DNA of 64,000 bases from Triatoma infestans (GCA_011037195.1 JAAEAF010004391.1:1-64000), one strand, 5' to 3'; shown: positions 1 to 12,291, counted from the first letter of the stretch. Notes: generated by a model from the letters alone, not told the origin. Program-made: numbers and translations.

Positions 1-740
1 TTCTCAAAAATGGCTACGACGATTTTTTTTTTTGAAACTTCATATATAAACTAAACATGCAAAGATCTACAACTTTTATTTAAAACATTTCTTTGGGAAT
101 GTTTTTCTCTAGAGTGCTATCATAGTTGATTATACAATTCTAATCATCCAAACATAATTAATTAGAAATAAATAGATGGCTGTAATTCAGTTTCAAGAAA
201 ATTAGTAAACTGGAAGTGCGGTTTTACTGAACAGTTTTTTTTCAGTTTTCAACGAATTTCATTCAAATTTGGTACACAAACTATGAAATTTGTCAATTAT
301 GATTTTGAGAACTGGAGTAAGAGAAAGTTGTGTGAGTGTTTTACACCAGATTTTTTTTTTTTAGGTTTTCATGATTTTCTCCAACAATTTTCTTTATACC
401 TAAACGGAATACTAATTTTTTGTTTGGAACAGGTTCCCGGGAAAAGTGGATTTTTTTGGCACTTTGTATGGGGGAAAAGTAGCGTTACACTTCCCTCTAA
501 AGTTCTACCTTAGTACAAGTTTGGCTTTTGCCATCTATATAATATTTATTTACTTTAGAAGCATTGATAAAATTCTCAATTTGAAAAAAAAACGGCTAAC
601 CGGAAATGTAAGTTTAGAGAATAAAATTTTTGAATTTTCTCGAAAACGGCTACAAACTACAAGTATGTTCTTTCAACGTGGAATATTAAAATATGCCACT
701 TTTATTTCTAACATTTTGCCCTAACAAAATGAATTTAGAA
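1..740 (-). repeat. Family A interspersed repeat, one edge-truncated copy and one diverged copy
   Basis: Reverse orientation. Bases 1-352 end in the family's hallmark (reverse complement of CTGGTGTGAAACACTCACAC followed by ACTTTCTCTTACTCC). Bases 355-740 resemble the same family more weakly (an ACTTCCGGTT-type segment, 'ctaaagtgct', 'ccatctat'). The family recurs more than ten times in this window. Short reading frames here are by-products of the repeat; nothing in them resembles a protein. The left edge is cut by the window. Confidence 0.8.
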
Positions 741-2095
741 GGGTTTTGGTTGCCATTTAGTTACGTTTAAATTTATCCTATCGGTAACATGGTCTTAAGA
801 CAGAGAGCGACCACAAAGTCCACTCAGATTTATAAATAAATAAACTCCACCATCTCTAAAGGACAAAGTTATTATTATTGTTATTATTAGAATTACTAAT
901 TTTTAAGAAATTAAATTAAAGAAAAGAGTACTATTAAATTAATTAAAAGAAAAACCTTGAGAAATTTTTTAAAAGAAATTAAGTTGAGAAATTAAAGGAA
1001 GTTATAAAAAAAAAAAAAATTAAAAATTTGATTAATCTGATTTAACGGATTAATTAAATTTACGATAAAGTTATAATGTAGTTTTAAACTTCTACATGTC
1101 TTTAGTGTTTTAGTTCCCATATTGCTTTTGCTATATGAAAGAAAACTTTTCCACCTAATTACTGTTACAACATGTTGGAATTTAGTCTTGTAAAATGAGA
1201 TTTTTAGTATATTTTATGAACCAGTTTAACTTAAATTGATGAATCTTTGTTGGTACTTCGTCCAACAGAATTTATTTTAAATTTTTTGTCGATTTTAAAT
1301 TATTCACAGTTTATCGAATTATATATAAGATATGTCTTGGAATTGAATAAATTACAAATAATATTTAACACTCACTTACTATTTTCATACATAATTTTGA
1401 CACCTGAATTTGAATGAGATTTTTGGAAAAAAAAACATGACGCAAAGGCGATCTTGTTGGGCTGACGAAATTATTCTGACGCCAAACACTAAAGAAGCTT
1501 TCCAAAATTCCGATGTTTGGATGGGAGAGTAGAATTGTGGAACAAGGGCTTGGAGATAAATGCAATTGGCAAGAAATGAAGAGAATCCCCTCACAATGAA
1601 CATAATGGAATAGAACTGAAATCAGTCGATCAGTTTGAAAATTTAGACATGCTTATTTCAACAGATGACAACAATCGATCCGGAAATTTTGAATAGGATT
1701 CGCCATGACCAAAATATTGTGTTTTACCAAAATATTGTGCAAAAAAAAAAAAAAAATTAAGGAGAGAGACAAAACTGTGAATCTTTAAAACGATGTATGA
1801 TCCAATAATATTATAAGATTCCATAAGCTGTTAACATTAGATAAACATATATAAAAAGTAACATCGTCAGAAATGAAAATTTCTTCGGAGAATAATAGAG
1901 AATCTTTGACTAAGAAAGACAGGATTCAGAATGAAAACATCAGTGAAGAACTATGTGTACCAGAGATTAATAGAAGTTTAAATAAGAAGTAGCTAGTATA
2001 ATGGATGCGAGAGGGTAGAGAGAGAATAGAAGAGAATGAATTTAAGAATGATTAAGAAGAAGAAATAAACTAGTGGAGAACACAAAAATGAATCA
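741..2095. other. AT-rich stretch with no recognised gene
   Basis: I see A-rich runs (around 1005-1020 and 1740-1757) and a short TTATTATTG simple repeat near 870-890. No reading frame resembles a known protein and no RNA gene is visible. Confidence 0.5.
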
Positions 2096-2099
2096 ATGT

Positions 2100-2645
2100 A
2101 GTTACTCGCTACCTAGGCCAAACTAGGGTGGGACAATCTCTCTCTCTATATACGTATATATAGCCGAGCTAGCCCTAAAGAAGAAGTGTTTTACAACAGT
2201 TTACGACCAGTTAACAAGCAGTCAGCAACCTTCTCATCATTCAGCTCTGTATATATATCTGTCCGTCTCTATATATATCTCTCGCTACCTAACTTCTAGT
2301 TTAATAGTTCCTTGCAGTTTATACGTTTTTTTCATTATACAGTGTTCAGTATTCATTCTAGTTTATTTCATCTCAAAATCCATTCTCTCTAATTCTCTTT
2401 CTACTTCTCACACCCATTATATATACTGAACACTATATAATAGAATAGAAACACAACTGCAAGGACTTTACACTGTTAATAAATGTTAGAGAATAAAAGT
2501 ATTGAGAGAATAATTAAAAGAGAGAGAGAGAGAGAGACTGGCTGAAGATTAGAAAGTAGAATGCTGTAGGCTGACTGGTGTCGATAACTGTTCATCTATA
2601 GACGATCCTCCCTAGTCTGGCCTAGATAGCGAGTAACTAGGTTCT
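2100..2645. repeat. Family D LTR-like repeat, two copies in inverted orientation
   Basis: The left arm begins GTTACTCGCTACCTAGGCC and the right arm ends with nearly its reverse complement (near 2605-2640). The arms also share 'cagtgttcagta' and 'gtaaagtccttgcag' segments. Related sequences occur at 57780-58225 (+) and 60850-61110 (-). The left arm carries TATA-rich sequence and pyrimidine-rich stretches, as in LTR promoters. No coding sequence is attached, so the LTR assignment is inference. A short (GA)n tract lies at 2520-2537. Confidence 0.55.
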
Positions 2646-3109
2646 TCGGATCCTCACGAATCTTAATGATTCGCGGATCCCATAACAACTTCTTGGAAGC
2701 TAAGCCAAGTTGGTTCAAGAGACCCAGAGTTAGACCAAGCAAAGCTAGGGATAGAGAAGCTAGAATAGATTGATTGACAACGAACATTGCAAGAGAAGCC
2801 TGGAAAAAAATAGATTGAGGCTTTAGCTCTACTCCGTTATTAAGGAGCTTAGAGAAATAAGGAAGTATTGTCAGTATTACGGGCTCGGGGTCAACTGCTC
2901 CCTTTTAGGATGATTAAATTATGTCTATTATTTCAAGTGTGAAGGAAAATTAATGAAAAACTTGAAAAATAAACAAAATAAGGAAAGCCTTGAAATTATT
3001 TCACATATTGAATTTTGAAAGAGAGGAAATTTTATTGCATCAATGTCAGAATTTGGAAATTAAATTATCACGACGATAATTAAATTCATGTATTGAAATA
3101 CATCATCAA

Positions 3110-3110
<1 letters not shown>
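2646..3110. other. No recognised gene
   Basis: A 63-codon reverse-strand frame (2596-2787) has no family resemblance that I recognise. Otherwise only AT-rich sequence is seen. Confidence 0.4.

Positions 3111-3113
<3 letters not shown>

Positions 3114-3152
<39 letters not shown>
3114..3152. repeat. (GT)n microsatellite
   Basis: An almost perfect GT dinucleotide run of nearly 40 bases. Confidence 0.95.
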
Positions 3153-3154
<2 letters not shown>

Positions 3155-3409
3155 TGAACAGTTTTATTCCATACCTTAAATAATCCACATATGTAATTCT
3201 GTTTTGATAACACGTATTCATGAGGACATGAAATATAGATCAGTTAAAATTAGTAAATCGGAATAAACACTTTGCTGAATTAATTTTTGCATTTTTAACA
3301 AAAAAAAAAAAAAAATACTAAAATAATGAGTTGGTCCACCAGGCTGGAACAATTTTCCGTCCGTGATAGCCTAGCCTAAATTTTTAGAAACCGGATATAC
3401 ATGTTTTGA

Positions 3410-3812
3410 TATTCTTTAAATACGAAAAAATCTTGTGTGAAACACTCACACGACATTCTCTTACTCCTATAATATAATTATATATATATATATATATATA
3501 AAACATAACAAATTTTCGTTTTTGAGAAAATCGCACTAAACGGAAAAAAAAAACTATTGAACAATATAATTGCACTTCCGGTTTGATGAATTTTTGCTCA
3601 GAAACTTTCATGTCAGATATTGACGTGTCAGAACGGAATATCAAGTTGTGCTTTTTGTGATTTTTTTGTATTTGTGAAAATTTTGTTCCACAGACAGACA
3701 GACATACACATACACACAAGGACTATTCGCTAAAAAAAACATTTTGTTCGTATTTTGACAAGATCGCAAACATTTCCTCCTATTAGAGGAATAAGAGGAA
3801 TTAAAACTTTTT
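3410..3812 (+). repeat. Family A repeat, diverged and internally shortened
   Basis: Starts with 'cttgtgtgaaacactcacacgac' and the CTCTTACTCC motif. It contains a (TA)n run (3478-3500), an ACTTCCGG segment, an ACAGACAGACA/CACA tract and ends with a degenerate hairpin near 3777-3800. The middle of the usual unit is missing. Confidence 0.65.
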
Positions 3813-3869
3813 TTTTTAGTGAATTGTGTGTGCGTTTGCTTTGTTGGCTAAAAAAAAAAAAATTTCTTA

Positions 3870-3871
<2 letters not shown>

Positions 3872-3904
<33 letters not shown>
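3872..3904. repeat. (AC)n microsatellite
   Basis: Perfect AC run immediately before the start of the next Family A copy. Short frames translating to repeated Cys-Val or Thr-His here are artefacts. Confidence 0.95.
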
Positions 3905-3906
<2 letters not shown>

Positions 3907-3909
<3 letters not shown>

Positions 3910-4905
3910 CTGGTGTGAAACACTCACACAACATTCTCTTACTCCTGTTCTCAAAATTATAATTGACAAATGATATAGTTTGTGTGACCAAATATAATGA
4001 AATTCGTCGAAAACTGACAAAATTTTTCAATAAATGCGCACTTCCGGTTTACTAATTTTCTTAAAAACTTGGCATTTTGGCCATCTATTTATTTCTAATT
4101 AATTTTGTTTGGATAATAAGAATTATATAATTAACTATGATACCACTTTAGAGGAAGCTGTAAACCCCACCCCCTCCGCCCAAAAGTACCCTTAAATGAA
4201 TTTTCCCAGACAAATGTATTTAATAAAAGATGTAGATCTTTGCATGCTTAGTTTATATACGAAGTTTCAAGTAAATCGTCGGAACCATTTTTGAGAAAAT
4301 CGCGAAAAAGTGAAAAAAAAAATCATTTACTAAAGTGTTAAAACAAACGCACTTCCGGTTATTCGATTTTTTTTCAAACTCGGAATTTCAACAACATATT
4401 TAATTTTAATTAATATTATTTAGATGACAGAATTGTCTAATAAACTGAAATAGCAATTAAGATGAAAACCTAACCCCACCCTTCCCCCAAAAGCCCTTAA
4501 ATGAATTTTTCCGGTGAAATCTTTCAAATAAAAGTTGTAGCTCTTTGTATGTGTGGTTTATATACCATGTTTAAAGAAAATCGTCCGAGATATTTTTGAG
4601 AAAATCGCAAAAACGTAAATAAACCAACTAGTAAAGTGGTACTTCCTTTGGAGGAATTTTGACAGATAACGCACCGTCAGATCTCATGTTGATATGTAAA
4701 CGTAATATCAAGTTTCAACTTTCTACGGTTTCTCGTTTTTGAGTTATGCTATTCCATACATACACATACACACAGACCATTTTCTAAAAACCACCTTTTG
4801 CACTCAAGGAACCTCAAAACGGATATTTCCGATGAAAACTTGATATCGGAAATTTGTCACGATTACAATACTTTCTCTTACTAGTTAGTAAGAGAAAGTA
4901 AAAAT
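3907..4905 (+). repeat. Family A repeat, near full length (about 1 kb)
   Basis: Begins CTGGTGTGAAACACTCACAC and ends with the hairpin CTCTTACTAGTTAGTAAGAG followed by AAAGTA. Internal landmarks in order: two ACTTCCGGTT sites, 'taaccccaccc..aaaagtgcccttaaatgaattttcc' segments in two tandem sub-units, a short CA tract, and 'cggatatttcc' near the end. No protein is encoded. This is one of the best copies for defining the family. Confidence 0.85.
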
Positions 4906-5120
4906 TGATGTGAAATATTGTACGACTTTCTTTTAATGCAATTCACACAGTTATAAATGAACAATTTCCTTCAAACTTGGGATGTTAAGATGTCTATATA
5001 GAGAAAAAGGGGATGCTAAGGGGACTAGATGTTAAGTTGTCTTCTTCATTGTTATATCAATGGGAGAATCTTTTTTTCTTTTTTCTTTTTTATTCAATGC
5101 CCGCCCATGGAGGCCGTTGC

Positions 5121-5342
5121 CTACGGTGTCGTGCTGCCCAATATATTCGTGCATGCCGCAGCTTTGCCGAACCGCACTGCACACTGGAAGGCGGAGTCGC
5201 GGACGTCCTTTAAGACTGCGGAATCTTCCAGGTGTTCTGCATCCATTTTCCCTTCCTGGCATATTGGGCACTGGTCATTCTCTACCATGACAATGCTATA
5301 TAAATGAGTCATGGCCTGTCGCCAGAAGAAACGCTGCAACAC
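5121..5342 (-). pseudogene. LINE C-terminal Cys/His motif fragment
   Basis: Contains CPICQEGKMDAEHLEDSAVL, matching the C-terminal C..C.......H pattern found after the RNase H/RT region of many arthropod LINEs. The expected last cysteine is replaced (DSAVL where C is usual). It precedes the A-rich tail at 5071-5092 on the element strand, which fits a LINE 3' end. Confidence 0.6.
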
Positions 5343-5539
5343 CTACATCGCGAGACAAATTGCATGGAAGAACTCTTTTTGCCAACTGCTATCATTTTTT
5401 TAATTTCTGCAAGGGCCTTATATCACTCGACGGTGCTGCGCTTAATCGCCGACTCGATTCGCCCTTTGTTTGACTTAAGGGTGATTTCAACTGGCCATTG
5501 CTTCTCATCCGCACCTCTTTTAACCATGATATCCGTCTT

Positions 5540-6088
5540 CTAATTCCCTTGTAGCCTGACGTGATTGGGTACCCATTGCATGCTCACGTTGAAACCTTTG
5601 TGGTTTAGCTTTGAAAGTAAACGAGTAGCACGCGGGCACATGGTTGGGGCGTTTCTACTGATGGCAACAATTGCCGCTTGTGAATCCACAAGAAAGACGG
5701 CTTGACAAGGAGACATGCTGGCCACTACTAATGCCGTCGCTTCAATTGCAGCTACCTTTCCGTCAAAATTACTTAACGAAATACCAACTGGCACATTTCC
5801 CTGAAAAAGACGCGAGGTATTATCCTGCCCCGGTCTAGCCGCTTCCCGGGTTTGAGGAACCATCTGTGTATATGTGTTCCTCCGGGAAAAGCGATGAACA
5901 CTATCCAGGTAAGCCGCTTTAGTAACTTGTTGGTCACAAAGTTGTAGCATGTCATATAGTGAGTGATATTTCTGAATCGGGGCAAGTTGGGATTCCGCGA
6001 TGTTATATTGCTGTTGCAGTCTTTTATACGTGTTGAGGATCGGTTCTTGCGTTTTAGCCTCTTGCTGGCAGTTTGATCGTTGTTCCAT
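5540..6088 (-). pseudogene. LINE RNase H domain fragment
   Basis: The 182-codon frame contains RNase H-like landmarks in its second half: FDGKVAAIEATAL (region of the second acidic residue), FLVDSQAAI (third acidic residue) and MQWVPNHVRLQGN, which corresponds to the usual 'W.PGH.G..GNE' motif. In a live element this domain removes the RNA strand of the RNA-DNA hybrid. The first catalytic aspartate is not clearly visible and the glycine of the PGH motif is replaced by N. The first ~60 residues resemble a connection region. Confidence 0.75.
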
Positions 6089-6227
6089 TAGTCGGCATCA
6101 GCTCAGCGGCAGCAGCGCTCCCAGAACTTCAAACAGGCGCTATCCCTCCGGACTTATAGTGGCTCGATACCGGATTGGAGTTCCATCGTGGCAATTGGAG
6201 AAGACTTTGCTCCTCCAATGATAATTC

Positions 6228-6533
6228 TTAATGACACGTTTTGGGCTTTATCCAGTTTTTTTTCAGAGTAGACGAACTTGCGTTACAGTAAACCTCGCTG
6301 CCGTATTCTATGGTCGGACAAACAAAATTCTTATACGTCAAATTTAACACATCTTGAGACGCTCCCCATCTAGACGCAGCAAGGTTCTTCAACAACTTAG
6401 TCCGTTTCAGACCCTTATCAGCACCTTCCTGAACGTGTTTTGCATGTGCGAGCTTGTTGTCAATGGTAATCCCCAAGGGAGCATCCAAAGTTAATAAAAC
6501 TACGGAGGAAAACATTACTCTCACCTCTCCCAC
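6228..6533 (-). pseudogene. LINE reverse transcriptase, post-catalytic (thumb) fragment
   Basis: The translated fragment has the pattern seen after the RT catalytic core of Jockey/I-type LINEs: a GITIDNKL segment, then a run of K/R-rich helix (TKLLKNLA), WGA, and the FVCPTIEYGSEVY segment equivalent to the usual 'RP.IEYG' motif. The YxDD core is not present nearby. It lies upstream of the RNase H fragment on the same strand and belongs to the same dead LINE. Non-functional. Confidence 0.7.
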
Positions 6534-6540
6534 AAAAGTC

Positions 6541-7330
6541 CTCTTATAGAATTTTTCCAGAGAAAGATCTCATAATAAGTAGGTTTTTTCCTTTAAATCT
6601 GGAAGCTATCAACTTTTATTTGTTGAAACGTTTATCCGGAAAAATTGATTTTATGGCAATTCTGGAAAATTTTATGTTCAATTTCAAGTATTATTATGAT
6701 ATGATGGAAGCGGTTGAACTTATCCGTCTATCATGTAATCACATTCAAGTACAACCTTTTCTGTGTGCTGAAAACTCATATGTAGCCCCCATCTGCACTA
6801 TATTTATGTTAAAAGCATATATTCTTCGATAAAAAAATAGCAATACACTAACTCTATAACCCTCCTTTGTTTGATGGATACTTTTATTATATGAAAATAA
6901 GTTCGTGAAATGATGGATTGCTCTGCCACTCAGTTGAATTATTATTATTTTTTTTAAAAAAAAAGAAAAGAAAATAAAACTCAGAACGATTTTCCGTAAT
7001 AGAAGGAAAATTGTTGTACATTATGAGGAATTTTCCTCTACTAGGATAATATGGGGAAAATTATGTTGAGAATTCCCGATTAATGTATTCAATAAATTTT
7101 ATGCAACCATATTGTATTGTCAAGTTCCCCCTAGGTATTAATAGTTTCTAAATTGTGGTTAAATCATTTTTTTATTTTTTTTGTGACATTTGTATTATTA
7201 CCGTGTAATGGTGGCACTATTAAATTATTATGAACAGTCAGAGGAGTTATACAGATAATTTAACTCACTATGAGTATTAATCTGATTATAACGACATCTA
7301 CCAGATACTCCTCAAACCAAATTAAAAAAA
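6541..7330. other. No recognised gene
   Basis: AT-rich sequence with a short duplicated theme 'gaggaattttcctctactagg' near 7025-7045. A 70-codon frame at 6620-6832 has no recognisable features. Confidence 0.4.
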
Positions 7331-7365
7331 AATCTGATGTGAAACACTCACTCGACTTTCTCCCT
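7331..7365 (+). repeat. Family A 5'-end fragment
   Basis: Only the first ~35 bases of the family (CTGATGTGAAACACTCACTC, ACTTTCTCCC) are present. Confidence 0.5.
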
Positions 7366-7466
7366 GGACATAAATATGACAAGTTTGACGGAATTGACGG
7401 GGTAAGACAAGTACGTAGCCGGGCAGGTAGAAGAAGTGTGATTATATGTAATCTAGAAGAGAGCGC

Positions 7467-8012
7467 TCTAGTGGAAGAACGAAATGGAAAAATAATAGTT
7501 TTGGAAAATAGTTTAGTAAAATAATTTTGTGAAAATTAGCTAGTTCAAATAGTGTATTTTAGTGATGGGGATAGAGCCAGGTACTACAATCTAGGTCAAT
7601 GCAAACCAAGAGACAAAGGGCAAGAAACAGTTAGGGTAAAACAATAAAACTCCCTCCAGACATACCAGCATTATTTGAAAGGATTTGAACTATGAAGAGA
7701 AGACATTCCTTCAGAACAGTCTGAAAGAGACACTGAAGCAGAACACTTCAGGAATCAGTGCCAGATATAAGTTAAAATATGAGTTTATTCCAACTAATTT
7801 CAGTAAATTAATAAGCATATTGCTGTGTTATTGAATAGTATTTGAATATCTTCAAAGAATATATTTAATTTAATCTACCAGTGTTTTCTTAATTATTCTT
7901 ATTACTTCTCTCTCTTAAAACTTACAAACACAAGCCCTTTTTACTAAACCGCTCGTGCTACACTAACTAGTGCTGCAAACACACAACAACTCAACACACC
8001 AAAAACATTTCA
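7467..8012 (+). repeat. Family C, solo-LTR-like repeat, copy 1
   Basis: The copy ends ..ACATTTCA. It is flanked by GCGC at 7463-7466 and 8013-8016, a candidate 4-bp target duplication. The same sequence recurs at 56682-57189 (+), 21225-21498 (+, truncated) and split by the BEL element at 22830-22939/39202-39470 (-). A well-kept core reads 'cccttttactaaaccgctcgtgctac' (near 7936-7965). No coding sequence is present, so it is best read as a solo LTR or a short LTR-type element; the start here is TC rather than TG. Confidence 0.6.
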
Positions 8013-8667
8013 GCGCTTATGATATTGAACTTTAACGTCGCAGATTCCACAGAACTTCTTAAAAAGAATGTATCCAGAAATATATTACAAATAAAAGTGA
8101 TAACGGTTATATCTTAGCAGTTAGATATTACGTCTAATGGAAATCTTTTTTCAACATTTTCGAGAAAATACCAAAAAAACTAAAAAAAAAAAAAAATCGA
8201 TTCTGTAAAATCCCACTACCGATTTTCTTAAAATAATACTAGATACTAAATATAGTAAAAAACGTTTAACACGAAACTGAGGGGGACCAAAATATTTTTT
8301 CGTGTTAAAAAAATTTCGTGTTGAATGATATAAAGACGGTTTGTTTTCGTCCCTGATTTCTCTGCCATTGTACACTTAATAATGTATTAAAATTACAAAA
8401 AAAAATAAAATAAAATAAAAAAAAATTCACCGAATTCGAAAACTAACTGAAATGTTTTGATAATGCCGGTGACTTTAACTACTCAAAAACAAGTGGAACC
8501 CTAGCAACTGTGGGAGCCATTGTTTATTTTGTTCTGTCTAACGAAAAAAAAAATTAAGCCAAAAAATCTGTGTGACAATGTGGCAGCAGAAAACAGGTAT
8601 ATTTTGTTCATCCGAGAAGTGAAATCTTTTCTCTTGTCAAACTTTGTTTCGTGTTATAAGAAAAAAA
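8013..8667. other. No recognised gene; degenerate Family A-like fragment
   Basis: Bases 8150-8260 (TTCGAGAAAATACC, A-run, CCGATTTTC) resemble a worn Family A interior. The rest is AT-rich with A runs and no gene signal. Confidence 0.4.
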
Positions 8668-9713
8668 AAATCTGGTGTGAAACACTCACACAACTTTCTT
8701 TTACTCCATTTCTCAAAATTATAACTTGACAAATTTTATAGTTAGTGTACCAAATCTAACGAAATTGGTCGAAAACTGATAAAACCGTTCAGTAAAAGGG
8801 CAATTCTAGTTTACTAATTTTCTTGAAACTCGGAATTTTAGCAATCTATTTATTTTTAATAAATTTTGTTTGGATAATAGAATTGTATAATCAACTATGA
8901 TAGCACTTTAGAGGAAGCTGTAACCCTACCACTCCCCTAAAAGTGCCCTTAAATGAATTTTCCCAGCGAAATGTTTTAAATAAATGATGTAGATCTTTGA
9001 ATGTTTAGTTTATATAGGAAGTTTCAAGAAAATCGTCGGAGCCATTTTTGAGAAAATTGCGAAAAATGTGAAAAAATCATTTAGTAAAGTGGTAAAGTAA
9101 ACGATGCACTTCCGGTTATCCGATTTTTTCAAACACGGAATTTCAACAACATATTCAATTCTAATTAACATTATTTAGATGGCAGAATTGTCTAATAAAC
9201 GGAAATAGCACTTAAGATGAAAACGTAACCACTCCCCTCCCCCCGAAGTGCCCTTAAATCAATTTTCCCGGAGAAATGTTACAAATAAAAGTTGTAGCTC
9301 TTTGTATGTGTACTTGATATTTGAAGTTTAAAGAAAATCGTCGGAGCCATTTTTGAGAAAATTGCAAAAACGTAAAAAAAACAACTTGTAAAGTGGCACT
9401 TCCGGTTGAGGAATATTGACACATAACGACTGTCTGATCCCATGGTGATACTTAAACGGAATATCAAGTTTGAACTTTCTACGATTTTTCGTTTTTTGAG
9501 CTATGCTGTTCCATACATACACAACACACACACACCACACCACACATACGCACACACACACACACCACGACATACATACAGACCATTCGCTAAAAACCAC
9601 TTTTTTGGACTCAGGGGACCTCAAAACGGATATTTCCGGTGAAAACTCAATTTCGAAAATTTGACACGATTACAATACTTCCTCTTGCTATAGGAGTAAG
9701 AGAAAGTAAAAAA
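8668..9713 (+). repeat. Family A repeat, near full length
   Basis: Begins CTGGTGTGAAACACTCACAC at the left and ends with CTCTTGCTATAGGAGTAAGAG plus AAAGTA. It includes two tandem sub-units each with 'ccctccccc..gtgcccttaaat', and a CA-rich tract (9521-9567) at the family's usual microsatellite site. The short frames across the CA tract are not genes. Confidence 0.85.
9521..9567. repeat. Imperfect (CA)n tract inside Family A
   Basis: A CA/ACAC-rich interrupted run located just after 'agctatgctgttc', the position where other Family A copies also carry CA repeats. Confidence 0.9.
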
Positions 9714-10255
9714 ATACGAACTGTTGAGTAAAGAACTAATACAAATTACTTTCTACTATTTTGAATTTATTTTTATTTCCCGCACACTTCTCAACCTGTT
9801 AAAAGTCATGATTTTTATGGCCAATTTATGACTTTCTTTCTTGTTGAAATAAAAGCAAGTTTAATGCGCAATGAAGCGAGGTTATGCAGAAAGTATGAAA
9901 AGAACAATAATTTGTATTGAATTCAAACATGTGACGTAAGTTAAGAATTGATACATTAGAGGCCTAATTTTGAATATCCATTAAGGCATTTATTTATTAA
10001 TTAAATTGTACCATTTGTATTATCCATATTGTACTGAAACGGATAACGAAAGAATGTCTGTAATAACTTTTGAACCAATTAAAAACTGTTGCAAATAGAT
10101 TTTCTATTCAACACTTGAATAAAAGTGCTTTATTCAGTTACCACATTTTGTGCGCTCGTGTGGTCAAGATCTGAACAATCAGTGTGGAAAGGTTATATGT
10201 ATATATAAAAACATGGATGTTTTATGGATCAATACTTTTTAAAACGTTATTATTT
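9714..10255. other. No recognised gene
   Basis: AT-rich sequence between two oppositely oriented Family A copies. No RNA or protein signal seen. Confidence 0.4.
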
Positions 10256-11216
10256 TTACTTTCTCTTACTCCTAGTAAGAGGTAGTATTGTAATCGTGTC
10301 AAATATTCCATATCGAGTTTTCACCGGAAATATCCGTTTTGAGGTCCCCTGAGTCCAAAAAAGTGGTTTTTAGAAAATGGTGTGTGTGTGTGTGAGTATA
10401 TGAACAGTATAGGTCAAAAACGAAAGAATCGCAGAATGTTCAAATTTAATATTTCGTTTAGGTATCACCATGGGATCTGATAGTAGTAGGTTAGGTGTCG
10501 AAATTCCTCAACCGGAAGTACCACTTTACTAAATGATTTTTTTTTTCCAATTTTTCGCAATTTTCTCAAAAAATGATTTCGACGATTTTCTTTAAACTTC
10601 ATATATCAACTAAACCTACAATACACTAAATCTACCACTTTTTATTTAAAACATTTCTCTGGGAAATTCATTTAAGGGCACTTTTAGGGGAGGCGTAGGG
10701 TTAGATTTTCCTCTAAGTGTTATTTTAGTTTATTACACAATTCTATCATCTAAATAATGTTAATTAGAATTAAATGTGTTGTTCAAATTCCTATTTGAAA
10801 AAATCGGATGACCAAGAAGTAGGTTTTACTAAATGATTTTTTTTTTACTTTTTCGCGATTTTTACAAAAATGGCTTGTATAATTTTCTTGAAACTCCTTA
10901 TATAAACTACACATACAAAGATCTACAACTTTTATTTAAAACATTCCTCTGGGCACTTTTAGGGTGGGGTTATGTTTTTCTCTAAAGTGCTGTCATAGTT
11001 GATTATACAATTCCAACATCCAAACAAAATTAATTAGAAATAAATAGATGGCCAAAATTCCGAGTTTCAAGAAAATTAGTAAACCGGAAGTGAGTGCGCT
11101 TTTACTGGGCAGTTTTTTCAGTTTTCGATGAATTTCATTAAATTTGGTATTCTAACTATAAAATTTTTCAATTACAATTTTGAGAACTGGAATAAGAGAA
11201 AGTTGTGTGTGTGTGT
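10256..11216 (-). repeat. Family A repeat, near full length, reverse
   Basis: Starts TACTTTCTCTTACTCCTAGT with its hairpin and runs through the CA tract (10380-10394, here GTGT), ACCGGAAGTACC, two 'taagggcacttttaggg' sub-units, and ends at AGAGAAAGTTGTGTG. Together with 8668-9713 it forms a large inverted repeat pair separated by ~540 bases. Confidence 0.85.
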
Positions 11217-11379
11217 GTTTTTTTTATATAAATTTGTTTTATTTTAACTCCATCCTCACTTATATACTTTTAATATTTGCACTAACCTATATATTTTAAA
11301 ACCTATCTCTGCAAACTAAGATTATCTAACAGAAGAGGCTACAAAGGATACACTTTTCAATATGTGATAAAAAAAAACA

Positions 11380-11870
11380 TTTATTTTATTTATTTTTTGC
11401 CTGTGTACATAAATACAATATAAAAGGCACGTCAAACATAAGAAAAACAATAACAGCTATATGCCACTAATACTAGAATAATGGACTTCGCACTGTGTAT
11501 TAAAACTAAACTTATATTATATATTAAAACTTTCAGTCTTATATGAAATGTTCATCATTCTACTCTGCATTTATAAATTCTTTTATGTCATAAAAGCAAT
11601 TCTTTATCAAAAAACGGGTGATGGTTCGTTTGAAGTGATTCTCAATTAACCGTCTTACACCTAAGGGAATTTTATTAATTACTCTCGCCGACATGACACT
11701 GCAAAGTTGATTAGACATCACTAGTCGTTTGTAAGGTATGCATATATTATCTTTATTACGTAGATCGTGATTATGCTTATCATCTCTAGTTTCAATGGAA
11801 GGCTCTTTTTTCTTATACAGTGCTTGTTTCAAAATGAATACTGAGGGTAGCGTCATTATATCTAATTCTT
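11380..11870 (-). pseudogene. 3' end of a CR1/RTE-like LINE
   Basis: The reverse frame 11560-11856 has the C-terminal pattern of many Jockey/CR1/RTE-type reverse transcriptases: an RNKDNICIPYKRL segment (usual 'R....I.IP..R'), then SARVINKIPLGVRRL ('..FN.LP..I') and a final F.....L..N..Y..KEF segment. Downstream on the element strand the sequence becomes a short AAATAAAT-type tail (11382-11400). No catalytic core is present, so it is a 5'-truncated dead copy. A similar tail occurs at ~57760. Confidence 0.7.
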
Positions 11871-12291
11871 TGAAGAGAGGCCTGCAGCATTCTTATATTA
11901 CGGATTAAAACAAAAGAGTGAATTATGTTGAGAAATGCCAAATTTTCCATTTGATAATTATTTCCGCATTTTGATCATATGGTTTCAGTCAAAATCCAAT
12001 GAACTACAACATGACTTTATTAATTTTTTTTTATTTATTTATTGCAATATTCTCTTAAATAGCTTCAAAGATTTTCTTTCAACTTCGTATACAAATCAGC
12101 TGTTGGCAAACAAGCTGCTCAAGTATTTTGTTTATTTTAATTTAATGTTTTTCTAAAGTATTTGTGAAAATTGCGTATCAAAATTAATTGACAATTATTG
12201 GTACTACTTAGTATAGTATGATTTAAATGTAATTGTGCAAAAATTAGAAACATTTTTAATTCTTCATGGACTCATCTAATGTTTTTTAAAA
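11871..12291. other. No recognised gene
   Basis: AT-rich; the 73-codon frame near 11935-12156 has no recognisable family features. Confidence 0.4.

Larger units (their letters stand above)
5071..6540 (-). mobile_element. 3' part of an I-like (RNase H-bearing) LINE, degenerate
   Basis: On the reverse strand, from right to left: a post-RT region, an RNase H domain, a C-terminal cysteine/histidine motif, then a T-rich run at 5071-5092 that reads as an A-rich tail on the element strand. This order (RT, RNase H, tail) is typical of I-clade and related LINEs. The RT catalytic core is absent, so the copy is 5'-truncated or eroded. No target duplication was found. The exact clade is uncertain. Confidence 0.75.

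Noticed and set aside
3384..4030. Small proteins with repeated Cys-Val or Thr-His
   Set aside because: They are translations of CA/GT microsatellites inside or beside Family A repeats.
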